A stretch of DNA of 64,000 nt from Cytobacillus solani (GTDB lineage Bacteria; Bacillota; Bacilli; Bacillales; Cytobacillaceae): positions 4,306,857 through 4,370,856 of the forward strand of contig NZ_LJIX01000006.1 in NCBI RefSeq assembly GCF_001420595.1. The letters run 5' to 3'. Position 1 is the stretch's first letter; every line of letters begins with the position of its first letter. Shown here in pieces: positions 36,572 to 45,693 of the stretch. Position numbers and translations under genes: made by a program. The notes below the pieces were generated by a model, which was not told where the DNA came from, searched no databases, and saw only the letters and a program-made list of their open reading frames with translations.

Positions 36572-37798
36572 ATGAATATCTTTTTGGATTCAAACGCATT
36601 TTACAAAGATCCATTCCTTATAAAAGGGAAAAATCGAATACTCCTAAGTTTAGCAAAACATGATGATGTTAAAATATATATAAATGATACAGTATATGAG
36701 GAAATTTTTAGAGCACATAAAAACCTCTTAGAAAAAGAAATTAATATTATAAGTGAGTCATTTGCTAAAATTAATACATTTTTAGAAATTGCAATGCAAA
36801 AATTTGAAATTGATGTAGACTTGGACGTGGTATTACAGGTTTTCTCCTCAAGGTTCGTTGAAATACAAGATGCAGAACAAATGGAGATAATTCCGTATGA
36901 TGGTGATGTATTGAAATATATTGTAGAGATTGATATGTATGAAAAAGCTCCATTTATAACGAAAACGGAAATGAAAAATAATAAGGATCAAAAAATAACG
37001 ATAACTAAAAAAGAAATAAGGGATGCTATTATTTGGTGTTCTTATCAAGTCTACATAAAAAAAAACAATTTAGATGATTGCTATTTTATTTCTAACAATA
37101 CTAGAGAATTTGGGGATGATGAAGCGAAAAAAAGCCCAGTAGAGCAGCCTTATAATTTGCACCCAAAAATCAGTAATAATAATCTGATCGCATACAAAAC
37201 TGTCCATGATTTTCTTGTACATAATGATGAAAAGGTAAAGGATTTATTTTATGAATTACATTCAATTGAATTGTCTGAAAAATTGTTTGATAAACTTTAT
37301 GAAGAATTAAATGAAGGGTTAGCGGAAGAGTTAGTTACCAAATTATTCACGGAAGAAATTATTTCTGAAGCTCAACAACATCTGTCAGATTTTCAAACCA
37401 ATGATATACATGATGATTATTATATGGGTGGATATGTTTCCCCATCTATGTACGGGCAGGTGAATAATATCCAATTAATTGAAGTTGATATATATGGAGG
37501 TAACATCACTGTTGCAGTTGATCTTGAAGTGGAGATGGATGTAGAGGTTTACTTGTATAATCCAGCCCATGATGACAGAAATGATAAATTCTATCATGCA
37601 GCAACTGATACAATGGAAGTTCAAGAAAGTGTTATATTCCTTATTCCTATTAATGTAGATAACGAATTAGACGAGGATACATTCTCTTTGAAAGAATATA
37701 TTAAAGGAACTGAAGTCGGCAATCTAAATGTTGATATAATTGCTACAAAAAACATTGATCATACAGATATGTTCCGTGAATATGAATATGAGTACTAA
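36572..37798 (+). CDS. PIN-domain nuclease (DUF4935-like) with C-terminal domain
   Basis: A 408-residue protein. Residues 1-200 form a PIN-like ribonuclease fold: NIFLDSNAF (first acidic residue), INDTVYEEIFRAH, KEIRDAIIWCSY and YFISNNTREFGD. This matches DUF4935/PIN_8 proteins. The rest is acidic, with a helical segment and a beta-rich domain (NNIQLIEVDIYGGNITVAVD) of unknown role. AUG follows GAGGTAGC. It is a solitary cargo gene with its own terminator. Solitary PIN effectors in defence islands usually cut RNA; that use is inferred. Confidence 0.78.
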   Translation: MNIFLDSNAFYKDPFLIKGKNRILLSLAKHDDVKIYINDTVYEEIFRAHKNLLEKEINIISESFAKINTFLEIAMQKFEIDVDLDVVLQVFSSRFVEIQDAEQMEIIPYDGDVLKYIVEIDMYEKAPFITKTEMKNNKDQKITITKKEIRDAIIWCSYQVYIKKNNLDDCYFISNNTREFGDDEAKKSPVEQPYNLHPKISNNNLIAYKTVHDFLVHNDEKVKDLFYELHSIELSEKLFDKLYEELNEGLAEELVTKLFTEEIISEAQQHLSDFQTNDIHDDYYMGGYVSPSMYGQVNNIQLIEVDIYGGNITVAVDLEVEMDVEVYLYNPAHDDRNDKFYHAATDTMEVQESVIFLIPINVDNELDEDTFSLKEYIKGTEVGNLNVDIIATKNIDHTDMFREYEYEY

Positions 37799-37827
37799 TT
37801 AATGAGTGCTAAATAAAGTTTTAATCT

Positions 37828-37880
37828 AGAGAAGCCGATTTCACTCTAAACATGAAATCGGCTTCTCTTCTTCTTTCTAT
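37828..37880 (+). terminator. Terminator of the PIN gene
   Basis: AGAGAAGCCGATTTCA pairs with TGAAATCGGCTTCTCT, followed by TCTTCTTTCTATTTTTTT. Confidence 0.9.
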
Positions 37881-37964
37881 TTTTTTACTATTCCGAGACG
37901 TGAGATTAAGTAAAAACTCTCACAATTTCTTTTTACCAATCACTTTTCTTCAATAAAGTTATTC

Positions 37965-38007
37965 CACAATTTGGTCCGATTGTGGAATAAGAAAAAATCC
38001 TGCTTTG
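37965..38007 (+). repeat. Left half of dispersed repeat copy 3, split by IS3
   Basis: GGTCCGATTGTGGAATAAG and the A-rich run match the first half of the repeat at 36425-36498. The second half continues after the IS element at 39457-39492 (ACACAGGATTTTTGATCAAA). Confidence 0.6.
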
Positions 38008-38043
38008 TGAAGTGACCCCTAAAAGTTAGACACGGTTATCTCA

Positions 38044-38856
38044 TTAGGCAGCGGATTGGGTATGAGTCCGATATTGTATCGGACTCATGCCTTTTAATTT
38101 AGCCTTAATTCGTTTGTTGTTATAGTACTCGATATATTTTTCTAGTTCTAGTTTAAAATGTTCTACACTTTCAAATTCTTTCAAATAGAGAAACTCTGAT
38201 TTCATGATACCAAAGAAATTCTCCATAACGGAATTATCATAACAGTTTCCCTTACGGGACTTACTCTGGGTGATTCCTCTTTTTTGTAAAGCCTGACGAT
38301 ATTTCTTCATTTGATACTGCCAACCTTGATCTGAGTGCATAAGTAGCTGGTGATCTTCCGGCAACCGTTCTAGTACTTGTTCCAGCATCGTTGATACGAG
38401 AGAGTACGTTGGTCTAGAGCCAATCGTGTATGTGATAATCTCCCCATTGAATAAATCTAATACAGGTGAAAAGTAAAGCTTCTCTCCAAATAATTTAAAC
38501 TCTGTAATATCCGTTACCCATTTCTCATTCGGATGATCCGCTCTAAATTGACGATCTAAAATATTGGGCGCAATTTTACCTACTGCCCCTTTATAAGATT
38601 TATATTTTTTCATGCGTACAAGGCATTTTAAACCTAATTCCTTCATGATTCTTTGTACTTTTTTATGATTCACTTTTTTACCACGATTCGCTAATTCATC
38701 ACGAATTCGACGGTATCCATAACGACCTTCATGTTCGTCATAAATAGCGCTTATTTCGATTTTTAAATCGGCATCTGGATCGGGTTTATCCATTTGTTTT
38801 ACATAATAATAGTATGTGCTTCTATGGATCCCAGCTAGCTTCACTAATTCTATCAC
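38044..38856 (-). CDS. IS3-family transposase OrfB (DDE integrase)
   Basis: The frame holds HTH_21 and rve domains: GIHRSTYYYYVKQ, GYRRIRDELANRG, then the DDE core with WVTDITEF (D), MHSDQGWQYQ (D) and NSVMENFFGIMKSE (E). It is expressed as an OrfAB fusion by -1 slippage at 38940-38946; in that frame the sequence upstream of its first ATG reads VECLSSKQGKITKQDK without stops. Confidence 0.92.
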   Translation of the reverse strand: MIELVKLAGIHRSTYYYYVKQMDKPDPDADLKIEISAIYDEHEGRYGYRRIRDELANRGKKVNHKKVQRIMKELGLKCLVRMKKYKSYKGAVGKIAPNILDRQFRADHPNEKWVTDITEFKLFGEKLYFSPVLDLFNGEIITYTIGSRPTYSLVSTMLEQVLERLPEDHQLLMHSDQGWQYQMKKYRQALQKRGITQSKSRKGNCYDNSVMENFFGIMKSEFLYLKEFESVEHFKLELEKYIEYYNNKRIKAKLKGMSPIQYRTHTQSAA

Positions 38857-38882
38857 CGGAAACTCATGCCTTAATTCATAGA

Positions 38883-39401
38883 CTACTTGCGCTTTGTCTT
38901 GTTTGGTGATTTTTCCTTGTTTTGAACTAAGGCATTCAACTTTTTTAAATACGCATTTTCCATTTCAAGCTGCTTAATACGTGCTTCCAGAGCTTCGACA
39001 GATCCTTCGGCTGGTAATTGATTTGTTTGTTTCATAGACTCTTTTTTCATGGATAGACATCCTTTCTTCTTGGATTGAAGGGCATCTAATCCTTGTGTTT
39101 CAAATTGCTTTTTCCAAACAAGAATTGTGGACGGTGCCGCTATATTAAAGATAGCAGCTGTTTCAACAAAGAACGTACCGTGTTCAATCATATAATTTAG
39201 TACGTCTAGTTTAAACTGTTGTGTGTAATTTGTATATCGCTTTATAAATGCATCAACACCATTGTATTCGTATTGTTTAACCCATTTAAGAATTGCCTTA
39301 TGATTAGTTCCTAAAGATTTGGCTATTTCATATGAACTCTCATTTCCATTTAAGTAACGACTAACTGCTTGTACTTTGTCTTCTGAAGTAAATTTAGCCA
39401 T
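38883..39401 (-). CDS. IS3-family transposase OrfA
   Basis: A 172-residue two-HTH protein (VSRYLNGNESSYEIAKSLGT, FFVETAAIFNIAAPSTILVW) with a leucine-zipper-like C-terminus (EALEARIKQLEMENAYLKKL). It binds IS ends and supplies the N-terminal half of OrfAB. Confidence 0.92.
   Translation of the reverse strand: MAKFTSEDKVQAVSRYLNGNESSYEIAKSLGTNHKAILKWVKQYEYNGVDAFIKRYTNYTQQFKLDVLNYMIEHGTFFVETAAIFNIAAPSTILVWKKQFETQGLDALQSKKKGCLSMKKESMKQTNQLPAEGSVEALEARIKQLEMENAYLKKLNALVQNKEKSPNKTKRK
38940..38946 (-). other. Programmed -1 frameshift site (A_AAA_AAG)
   Basis: On the minus strand codons TTA AAA AAG in orfA place the heptamer A AAA AAG in exact slippery phase; the -1 frame runs open into orfB. This is the usual IS150-group signal. 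Confidence 0.85.
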
Positions 39402-39568
39402 ATAAAAACTGCACCTCCAATTGTTAGTTGGTGTCTAACAATTGGGGTGCAGCTCAATATTAACACAGGATTTTTGATCAAACTTTTTATAAACTTCGCG
39501 ACTATATATAAAATCTACAAAAGGAGGTAAAGATTTAACTTACAGTTCTTTCTTCTATATTAAATTTA

Positions 39569-39642
39569 TTGAAGCATATATTTGCCAAAAGTTTTTTGAA
39601 GCATAAAGTTGCCAAAGCGGCAATATTATGGTTCAAGTCACA
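39569..39642 (-). repeat. Right end of the Tn7-like array with three TnsB-type sites
   Basis: TTGAAGCATATATTTGCCAA (39569-39588) and TTGAAGCATAAAGTTGCCAA (39596-39615) are direct repeats 27 bp apart. The terminal site (39619-39642) is the same motif in inverted orientation and ends TCACA. AAAAT follows at 39643-39647. Confidence 0.75.
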
Positions 39643-39643
39643 A

Positions 39644-39675
39644 AAATAAAAAACCACCAAATATGTATTTGGTGG
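39644..39675 (-). terminator. ssrA terminator overlapping the tmRNA 3' end
   Basis: The minus strand reads CCACCAAATAC then ATATTTGGTGG, followed by TTTTTTATTTT. The stem includes the tmRNA CCA end. The transposon insertion point lies within or just after the T-run, so the terminator survived insertion. Confidence 0.85.
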
Positions 39676-40029
39676 AGACGGAGGGAGTCGAACCCTCGTC
39701 CAGAAACATCGGCACTTAAGCTTCTACGAGTGTAGTCGACATATTCATGATTCGCTGAACCCTTCTGCCTATCGACAGGCGTCCAGTCAGCTAGTCTGGT
39801 TGTTCTCTTCCTTCTTCCTCAGACGGTGGAATCCGGCGTAGCCCACTTAGAGTGAGTCCGTTACCCTACCACATGGGCAATGGAGGGACGAACCGCTAAG
39901 CGCTATTAAGCAGCTAAAGCGAAGTTGTTTTGTTGTTTGCCAGTTATAGGCTTTGACGTTTTAACGAGGCCGATCCCCTCGACTCGCAACCTAAGCTCGA
40001 ACTATCCCTGTCGAATCCGTAGCGTCCCC
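39670..40029 (-). ncRNA. ssrA: tmRNA
   Basis: A 360-nt tmRNA. The 5' end GGGGACGCTACGGATTCGAC and 3' end GGGTTCGACTCCC with GUCUCCACCA form the tRNA-like domain, and the acceptor stem GGGGAC/GTCTCC pairs with one G-U. The resume frame gives GKQQNNFALAA before TAA, a typical Bacillus-type proteolysis tag. The gene is next to smpB, as in other Bacillaceae. Its 3' end is the attachment site for the Tn7-like array. Confidence 0.97.
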
Positions 40030-40178
40030 ATTGTAATAGGTCTGCGTCGAATCTCATTCTGCACGCTGACGACATCCGGAATGCTCAAGTAGCTGAGCTA
40101 AAGATTGTTAATGTCACTCGCTTTGACAATTATTATTATAGCATATATAACTACAAATTCAATTGTAAATTTTTGTAA

Positions 40179-40646
40179 TTACATTTTTTGTCTTTCTCTG
40201 AAAGCACGCTCCACTTCACGTTTGGCTTCTTTCTTTTTCAGATCCTCACGCTTGTCGTATTTCTTTTTCCCTTTTGCGAGACCGATTAAAACCTTTGCGT
40301 ATCCATTTTTCAAATAAAGCTTTAATGGGACAAGTGAGTAGCCAATTTCTTTCGTTTCTCCAATTAGTTTGCTAATTTCTTTATTATGAAGAAGCAGCTT
40401 TCTTTCTCGAAGCGGATCATGGTTGTAGCGGTTGCCCTGCTCATATGGACTGACGTGCATCCCAATTAAAAAAACTTCCCCTTTTTCAATTCTTGCATAG
40501 GAATCTTTCAAATTAACTTTCCCTTGTCTAATTGATTTAATTTCTGTTCCCTGCAGGACAATTCCAGCTTCGTAGGTTTCTTCTATTGAAAAGTCATGAT
40601 AAGCTTTTTTATTTTGCGCGATCATTTTCCCTGCGCCTTTTGGCAT
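40179..40646 (-). CDS. smpB: SsrA-binding protein SmpB
   Basis: A 155-residue Smp[56 protein letters not shown], and the basic C-terminal tail [20 protein letters not shown] that enters the mRNA channel. It binds tmRNA and starts trans-translation. It lies between rnr and ssrA, the usual Bacillus order. Confidence 0.97.
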   Translation of the reverse strand: MPKGAGKMIAQNKKAYHDFSIEETYEAGIVLQGTEIKSIRQGKVNLKDSYARIEKGEVFLIGMHVSPYEQGNRYNHDPLRERKLLLHNKEISKLIGETKEIGYSLVPLKLYLKNGYAKVLIGLAKGKKKYDKREDLKKKEAKREVERAFRERQKM

Positions 40647-41078
40647 TGCATTTCCCCCTTACTTCTTCTAATCTGTCAGTACTTTTGGGGGCTGTCAGAT
40701 AGAATTCGTTTTCTATATTGTACCAAAAAAATAGAGACTGCTCAATGAAGAGCCTTTCCCACATAAGACAAAGACTGTTTTCTTCTCAGCTATCATTTCC
40801 TATTTATTCTATAAAAACTTGTTTTAGTGACCCGTTTTTACTTTTATTTCCATATTCAAGCTCTTTCTTTTGCTTTGGAACCGGTATTTACCAAATTAAC
40901 CCACTTCCAGGCTCTAAACTCTACTTTCATGCCCTCATTTACCTTTTTTACCCATTTACAGGCTCTAACCTTCATTATAGTAACCTGATTTTACTTTTAT
41001 TACCACATTAGGGCTCTAATTCACTGCATCCACTTATTTCCACATATTGTTTACTCTAGCTGACTCCTATCCAAAAGT
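40647..41078. other. rnr-smpB intergenic region
   Basis: 432 bp, longer than usual. Most is a degenerate 51-bp tandem repeat (40807-41020). No gene is supported. Confidence 0.6.
40807..41020. repeat. Degenerate 51-bp tandem repeat, about four units
   Basis: The word CAGGCTCTAA or a variant recurs at 40857, 40908, 40959 and 41010, exactly 51 bp apart each time. Between them similar ACCCATTTAC/TTTTACTTTTATTTCC words recur. Confidence 0.7.
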
Positions 41079-41109
41079 TTGGCCAAATCCATTTTCGTGA
41101 TTTGGCCAA
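41079..41109 (-). terminator. Terminator of rnr
   Basis: Perfect 11-bp stem TTGGCCAAATC/GATTTGGCCAA directly after the rnr stop; minus strand continues ACTTTTGG. Confidence 0.7.
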
Positions 41110-41120
41110 TGCTGAGCTAG

Positions 41121-43469
41121 TTAGCGTTTCTTATTTTTACGCTTTGCCTTTGGCGCATTTTCGTAATACTTTCTACTCTTTTTTGGTTTTTTCTTTCCAT
41201 CGCTAGCGCCAGAGTCTGTACGATTACGACTTCCTGCACTTTGTTCGGATTTGCCTTTACGTGGCTTGCGCTCACTGCTGCCTGTTCGGAAAATCTTTGG
41301 TTTGTCACTTGTTTCTTGTCTGCGTGTTCCTTTCATGCCGACAATTTCAAAGTCAATTGAACGCTCTTCTTTATTCACTTTTACAACACGGACAGTAATT
41401 TCATCGCCAATGCGGAACACGTTGCCCGTCCGTTCGCCAATCATCGCTAGATGGCGCTCATCGTAACGATAATAATCATCGGTCATATAGCTTACGTGGA
41501 TGAGACCTTCAATTGTATTCGGCAACTCAACAAACATTCCAAAGTTTGTCACAGAGCTAATCATCCCGTCGTATTCCTCGCCAATTTTATCTTCCATGTA
41601 TTCGGCTTTTTTCAGCTCATCCGTTTCCCGTTCTGCCTCGACTGCTCTCCGCTCCATATTTGAAGAGTGCTCAGCAATATCAGGAAGCTGTGCATTCCAT
41701 TTTTCCCTTGTAGCTTGGTCGAGCTTGCCTTCAATTAAATACGTACGGATCAATCGGTGCACAATTAAATCTGGGTACCGGCGGATCGGCGATGTGAAAT
41801 GTGTATAAAATTCTGTTGATAATCCAAAGTGACCCAAGCTTTCTGGATCGTATTTTGCCTGTTGCATCGAGCGAAGCATAACCGTAGAAACAACCATTTC
41901 CTCTGGCTTGCCCTGGACTTCCTCAATAATTTCCTGCAAGGCACGCGGATGAACAGCATTCGCTGTTCCTCTCACGATATAACCGAAATTGATGATAAAT
42001 TCAAAGAATCTTCTTAGCTTATCTTCCTTCGGATCCTCGTGGATTCGATAGATAAATGGTACCTCCATCCAATGAAAATGCTCGGCTACCGTTTCATTTG
42101 CTGCTAGCATGAATTCTTCGATTAACCTTTCAGCAACTGAACGTTCACGAATAACAACATCATTTGGCTTGCCTTCCTCATCAACAATCACTTTTGCCTC
42201 TTTAAAATCGAAGTCAATCGCTCCACGCTTCATTCGCTTATTTCGTAAAATTTGTGCGAGCTCTTCCATTAACTGAAACATTGGTACAAGTGGCTCATAA
42301 CGGTTCATGAGCTCCTCATCTTGGTCCTCGAGAATTTTATTCACATCCGAATAAGTCATTCGCTCCGTTGTTTTAATCACACTTTGGAAAATTTCATGCG
42401 AAACGACCTCTCCACTAGGAGCTATTTCCATTTCACATGAAAGTGTTAGCCTGTCAACCTTCGGATTCAATGAGCAGATCCCATTGGACAAGCGATGAGG
42501 AATCATTGGAATAACGCGATCAACTAAATAAATACTTGTTGCGCGCTCTTCTGCTTCACGGTCAATCGGTGAATCCTCACGAACATAATGGGTAACATCT
42601 GCGATATGTACACCAAGTTTGTAGTTGCCATTTTCAAGCTTCGTGACAGTAACAGCGTCATCCAAATCCTTAGCGTCTGCCCCATCAATCGTGACGATTG
42701 TTTGATCCCTTAAATCCCGGCGGTTTGCCAGATCATTTGGATCAATTGTTTCAGGCGTGTTTGTTGCCTGTTCAAGTACTTCATCCGGAAACTCCATTGG
42801 CAGACCATGCTTATGGATAACAGAAAGAATATCAACACCTGGATCGTTTTTATGACCGAGGATTTGTACGACTTCCCCTTCTGCACTTTTTCTTCCTTCC
42901 GGATAAGTTGTCAGCTTAACGACTACTTTATGACCTTCAACTGCGCCAAGAGAAGCTGCTTTCGGGATGAATATATCACTGGTGAATTTCTTATCATCAG
43001 GAAGCACAAATCCAAAATTTTTACTTTCTGTATATGTCCCGACAATCTGCGTGATTCCACGCTCTAAAACGCGTATAACAGTGCCTTCTCGTCTCTGGCC
43101 AGATGTCTCTGAACTAACACGTGCAAGAACGATATCTCCGTGCATCGCGTTATTCGTTTCATTTGGCGGGATAAAAATATCATCCATTCCCGGCTCATCT
43201 GGAATGACAAAGGCAAAGCCTTTAGCATGCCCAGTTAACTTCCCGCGTATGAGATTCATCTTCTCTGGCAGGCCGTACCGATTGCTTCTTGTTCGTACAA
43301 CGAGACCTTTTTCCTCCATCATCACAAGCGCTTTTACAAAATCTTTAAAATCGGAAGAATCCTCAATTCCAAATGCGGATTCCATTTCCTGTACGGTAAG
43401 CGGCTTATAAGCCTCATCCTTCATATAGTACAGGAGCTTATCTATAATTTGTTGGATATTATTTTCCAT
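41121..43469 (-). CDS. rnr: Ribonuclease R
   Basis: A 782-residue RNase II/R exoribonuclease. N-terminal HTH, two cold-shock domains ([27 protein letters not shown]), the RNB catalytic core with [14 protein letters not shown] (metal-binding aspartates), the conserved [17 protein letters not shown], an S1 domain ([20 protein letters not shown]) and a lysine-rich tail. It degrades structured RNA 3' to 5' and takes part in tmRNA-linked decay, in keeping with linkage to smpB-ssrA. Confidence 0.97.
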   Translation of the reverse strand: MENNIQQIIDKLLYYMKDEAYKPLTVQEMESAFGIEDSSDFKDFVKALVMMEEKGLVVRTRSNRYGLPEKMNLIRGKLTGHAKGFAFVIPDEPGMDDIFIPPNETNNAMHGDIVLARVSSETSGQRREGTVIRVLERGITQIVGTYTESKNFGFVLPDDKKFTSDIFIPKAASLGAVEGHKVVVKLTTYPEGRKSAEGEVVQILGHKNDPGVDILSVIHKHGLPMEFPDEVLEQATNTPETIDPNDLANRRDLRDQTIVTIDGADAKDLDDAVTVTKLENGNYKLGVHIADVTHYVREDSPIDREAEERATSIYLVDRVIPMIPHRLSNGICSLNPKVDRLTLSCEMEIAPSGEVVSHEIFQSVIKTTERMTYSDVNKILEDQDEELMNRYEPLVPMFQLMEELAQILRNKRMKRGAIDFDFKEAKVIVDEEGKPNDVVIRERSVAERLIEEFMLAANETVAEHFHWMEVPFIYRIHEDPKEDKLRRFFEFIINFGYIVRGTANAVHPRALQEIIEEVQGKPEEMVVSTVMLRSMQQAKYDPESLGHFGLSTEFYTHFTSPIRRYPDLIVHRLIRTYLIEGKLDQATREKWNAQLPDIAEHSSNMERRAVEAERETDELKKAEYMEDKIGEEYDGMISSVTNFGMFVELPNTIEGLIHVSYMTDDYYRYDERHLAMIGERTGNVFRIGDEITVRVVKVNKEERSIDFEIVGMKGTRRQETSDKPKIFRTGSSERKPRKGKSEQSAGSRNRTDSGASDGKKKPKKSRKYYENAPKAKRKNKKR

Positions 43470-43490
43470 TCAATATCCCCTCCTTTTCTT

Positions 43491-44237
43491 CTATTCTTCC
43501 CAATCTAGCTTTTCTAAAAACTGAAACACATCTTCATGAAGCTGATCTCGTTCTTTATCAAGCGTAATTACGTGTCCTGATTCCTCAAACCATTTGATTT
43601 CTTTCAAATCTGACTCCACTTCATTATAAATAATGTTCGCGCTGTCCGTATTGATCATATGATCCTCTCTTGCTTGAACAACGAAAGTTGGAGAATAAAT
43701 CATATCCACATGATTGCGAACATCAGCAATTAATTCTTGAAGTGCTTTTAATGTATTCATCGGTGTTTTTTGAAATTCAGCCATCTCTTGTTCTATTTGC
43801 ACCTCAGTTTTCCCTTCTAGCTGCTTATATTGTTGGGCATACTGAAGAATCCCTTCATACATCACTTCTTCACTCTTAATATGCATCGGTGCACACATGG
43901 GGATAATTCCCTTAACAGGTACAGTGTAACCTAATTTCAAGGAAAATACGCCTCCCAATGATAGTCCTGCCACAGCAATTTCTTGATGACCCTTATTTTT
44001 CAAGTATTCATAGCCATCCATGACGTCTTTCCACCAGTCTTCTGGCCCCGTATGAACAAGCTCCTCTGGCGGCACACCATGCCCTTTGTATTGCGGTGCA
44101 TGGCATGTATAGCCTTTCCCTTCTAAAAAACGGCCCATCATGCGTACATCCGCTGTATTTCCTGTAAAACCGTGCAGCAACAGCACCGCTCGCTTCCCAT
44201 TACCAAAAGTAAACGGCTTCGGTGTAACAATTTTCAT
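43491..44237 (-). CDS. est: Carboxylesterase (Est/YvaK type)
   Basis: A 248-residue alpha/beta hydrolase: oxyanion region [13 protein letters not shown], nucleophile GLSLGG, acid [10 protein letters not shown] and histidine in ESGHVITLD. The secG-est-rnr-smpB order identifies it as the Bacillus carboxylesterase, which hydrolyses short- to medium-chain esters. A perfect 20-bp palindrome lies 33 bp upstream of the start. Confidence 0.93.
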   Translation of the reverse strand: MKIVTPKPFTFGNGKRAVLLLHGFTGNTADVRMMGRFLEGKGYTCHAPQYKGHGVPPEELVHTGPEDWWKDVMDGYEYLKNKGHQEIAVAGLSLGGVFSLKLGYTVPVKGIIPMCAPMHIKSEEVMYEGILQYAQQYKQLEGKTEVQIEQEMAEFQKTPMNTLKALQELIADVRNHVDMIYSPTFVVQAREDHMINTDSANIIYNEVESDLKEIKWFEESGHVITLDKERDQLHEDVFQFLEKLDWEE

Positions 44238-44269
44238 CTATATGATACCCCTTTTTATGTAAAATTCGT

Positions 44270-44289
44270 TTAATCAAACGTTTGATTAA
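44270..44289. promoter_or_regulatory. Perfect 20-bp palindrome upstream of est
   Basis: TTAATCAAACGTTTGATTAA is fully self-complementary and lies between the secG terminator and est. It has the look of a TetR-type operator; the cognate regulator is not in the window. Confidence 0.55.
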
Positions 44290-44308
44290 TAGTTATTTTT
44301 AACAAAGC

Positions 44309-44345
44309 AAACGAAAAAAACCTGACCTAATGAAGGCCAGGCAAT
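44309..44345 (-). terminator. Terminator of secG
   Basis: CCTGGCCT/AGGTCAGG stem on the minus strand followed by TTTTTTT, just past the secG stop. Confidence 0.85.
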
Positions 44346-44348
44346 TTT

Positions 44349-44582
44349 TTATAACGCGAAATAGGATACTCCAATAGTTAAAATAAAGAATAGGACTGCA
44401 AGAACAATTGTAATACGGTGAAGAATCAGATCCAGCCCGCGTGCTTTTTGTTTTCCAAAAAGCTGTTCTGCTCCCCCAGAAATGGCACCGGATAAACCAG
44501 CACTTTTACCTGATTGCAGAAGTACGACAACAATAAGTCCGACAGATACAATAACCAATAGCGTGATTAATAGTGCATGCAT
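44349..44582 (-). CDS. secG: Preprotein translocase subunit SecG
   Basis: A 77-residue protein with two membrane helices and the SecG loop [20 protein letters not shown] followed by [11 protein letters not shown]. It is part of SecYEG. AGGAGGTGGG precedes the ATG. Confidence 0.96.
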   Translation of the reverse strand: MHALLITLLVIVSVGLIVVVLLQSGKSAGLSGAISGGAEQLFGKQKARGLDLILHRITIVLAVLFFILTIGVSYFAL

Positions 44583-44732
44583 AAAAGCCCACCTCCTGAA
44601 ACGAACCTTTTACAGTATCACTAATTTTATCATAGTTGTGTTTTATTGGCAATAGAATTCAGAATTTGGTCATAGTTCGTAGAAGGAATGGTTCTACTCG
44701 AGATCGAATTTATCGGGAAAGGAGTGATTATT

Positions 44733-45692
44733 TTGATTGTAAAAGAGTTATCGAAACCAAGCAGCATTTTAAAATTGGAGGCATTAATGCGGCGTATACC
44801 TATAGATCATGCCAAATATGCCGAGATAAAGGAGGATTTAAGAAAAAGATTAGCTGGTTATAACGGGGAACGAGCATTATCCTACTACTTAGATTTCCTC
44901 CCGGATAAAGATTACTTTATTTTTCATGATTTGTGTCTTCCTAATGGTCCTCACCATTTTCAAATCGATTATCTAGTCCTCAGCCGCCATCTAGCTTTTA
45001 TCCTCGAATGCAAGAATTTCTACGGTACACTGCTTCTTGAAGATTCGTTTAACCAACTTATTCGCACAGCTAATGATAAAGAAGAGGGCTTCCAAAATCC
45101 CATTTCTCAAACCAAATGGCATCAGCAGCAATTAAGCACATTTCTCAACAGTTATGGCTACTCTCAGATTCCCATCGATTATTTAGTTGCTTTCAGCAGC
45201 CCCTCAACCATTTTAAAAACCAATTCTCGCAGTCAATCACTTTTGAAAAGGATCGTGCATGGATATAATCTGCTAGATCGTCTAAATGAAATTGGAAAGG
45301 CGTATAAAAAAGATGTAATTGAAATGAAGCACTTGCGGAAACTGTGTAAATTGCTTTTAAAAAGCCATGTTCCAAGTGATCAGAATATTTCGCAGAAATA
45401 CGTATTGACTAAATCAGATGTGAAAACAGGGGTGCAGTGTCCAAATTGCCTATCATTTGGGATGGTTCGCTTACGGAAAAAATGGTTTTGTGAAAAATGT
45501 GGGTGTTTTGATAAAAATGCACATGTTGAGGCAGTAAAAGATTACTTTCTCTCATTAAATTCAACGATGTCTAACAAGCAATTTCGTGAATTTACTCATT
45601 TATCATCCGTAGATATGGCATCCAAGCTGCTTATGCGAATGAATCTGCCAAGTTCAGGGGCTAACAAAGGGAGAGTATACCATCCTCAGTGA
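44733..45692 (+). CDS. NERD domain-containing protein
   Basis: A 319-residue protein with a NERD (nuclease-related) domain at about 45-160: AGYNGERALSYYLDFL, HHFQIDYLVLSRHLAFILEC with a K-N after it (D...ExK-type core). C-terminal zinc-binding cysteines lie in VQCPNCLSFG and FCEKCGCFD. The start is the TTG at 44733 because AAAGGAG sits 9 bp upstream; in-frame ATG at 44688 lacks such a site. Function is unknown; a DNA nuclease role is suggested by the fold. Confidence 0.85.
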   Translation: MIVKELSKPSSILKLEALMRRIPIDHAKYAEIKEDLRKRLAGYNGERALSYYLDFLPDKDYFIFHDLCLPNGPHHFQIDYLVLSRHLAFILECKNFYGTLLLEDSFNQLIRTANDKEEGFQNPISQTKWHQQQLSTFLNSYGYSQIPIDYLVAFSSPSTILKTNSRSQSLLKRIVHGYNLLDRLNEIGKAYKKDVIEMKHLRKLCKLLLKSHVPSDQNISQKYVLTKSDVKTGVQCPNCLSFGMVRLRKKWFCEKCGCFDKNAHVEAVKDYFLSLNSTMSNKQFREFTHLSSVDMASKLLMRMNLPSSGANKGRVYHPQ

Positions 45693-45693
45693 G

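Larger units (their letters stand above)
38008..39456 (-). mobile_element. IS3-family element, IS150 subgroup
   Basis: About 1,449 bp with imperfect terminal inverted repeats: the left end runs TGAAGTGACCCCTAAAAG then TTAGACA, the right end (reverse strand) TGAGCTGCACCCCAATTG then TTAGACA. Two overlapping-frame genes and a slippery heptamer lie inside. It is inserted into a copy of the dispersed repeat. A target duplication is not obvious. The length agrees with IS150-type elements. Confidence 0.85.
11571..39642. mobile_element. Tn7-like transposon array inserted downstream of ssrA (outer ends)
   Basis: The left end begins TGTGACTTGAACCATAAT at 11571; the same 18 bases begin the right end read leftward from 39642, and the match continues through TTGCCG with one difference. 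The 5-bp AAAAT lies immediately outside both ends (11566-11570 and 39643-39647), as expected for Tn7-type transposition. The right copy is 23 bp beyond the 3' end of tmRNA. Genes inside include tniQ, tnsC and tnsAB. An internal decayed right-end/left-end junction at 27541-27640 divides the region into a proximal unit with transposition genes and a distal unit with defence cargo. Confidence 0.85.

Noticed and set aside
27720-39642. Possible CRISPR-associated transposon
   Set aside because: Two TniQ proteins and a TnsAB fusion raised the idea, but I saw no CRISPR repeats and no cas genes anywhere in the window.
40718-41011. 97-codon plus-strand reading frame
   Set aside because: It is kept open by the 51-bp tandem repeat, lacks a ribosome site and has a low-complexity translation.
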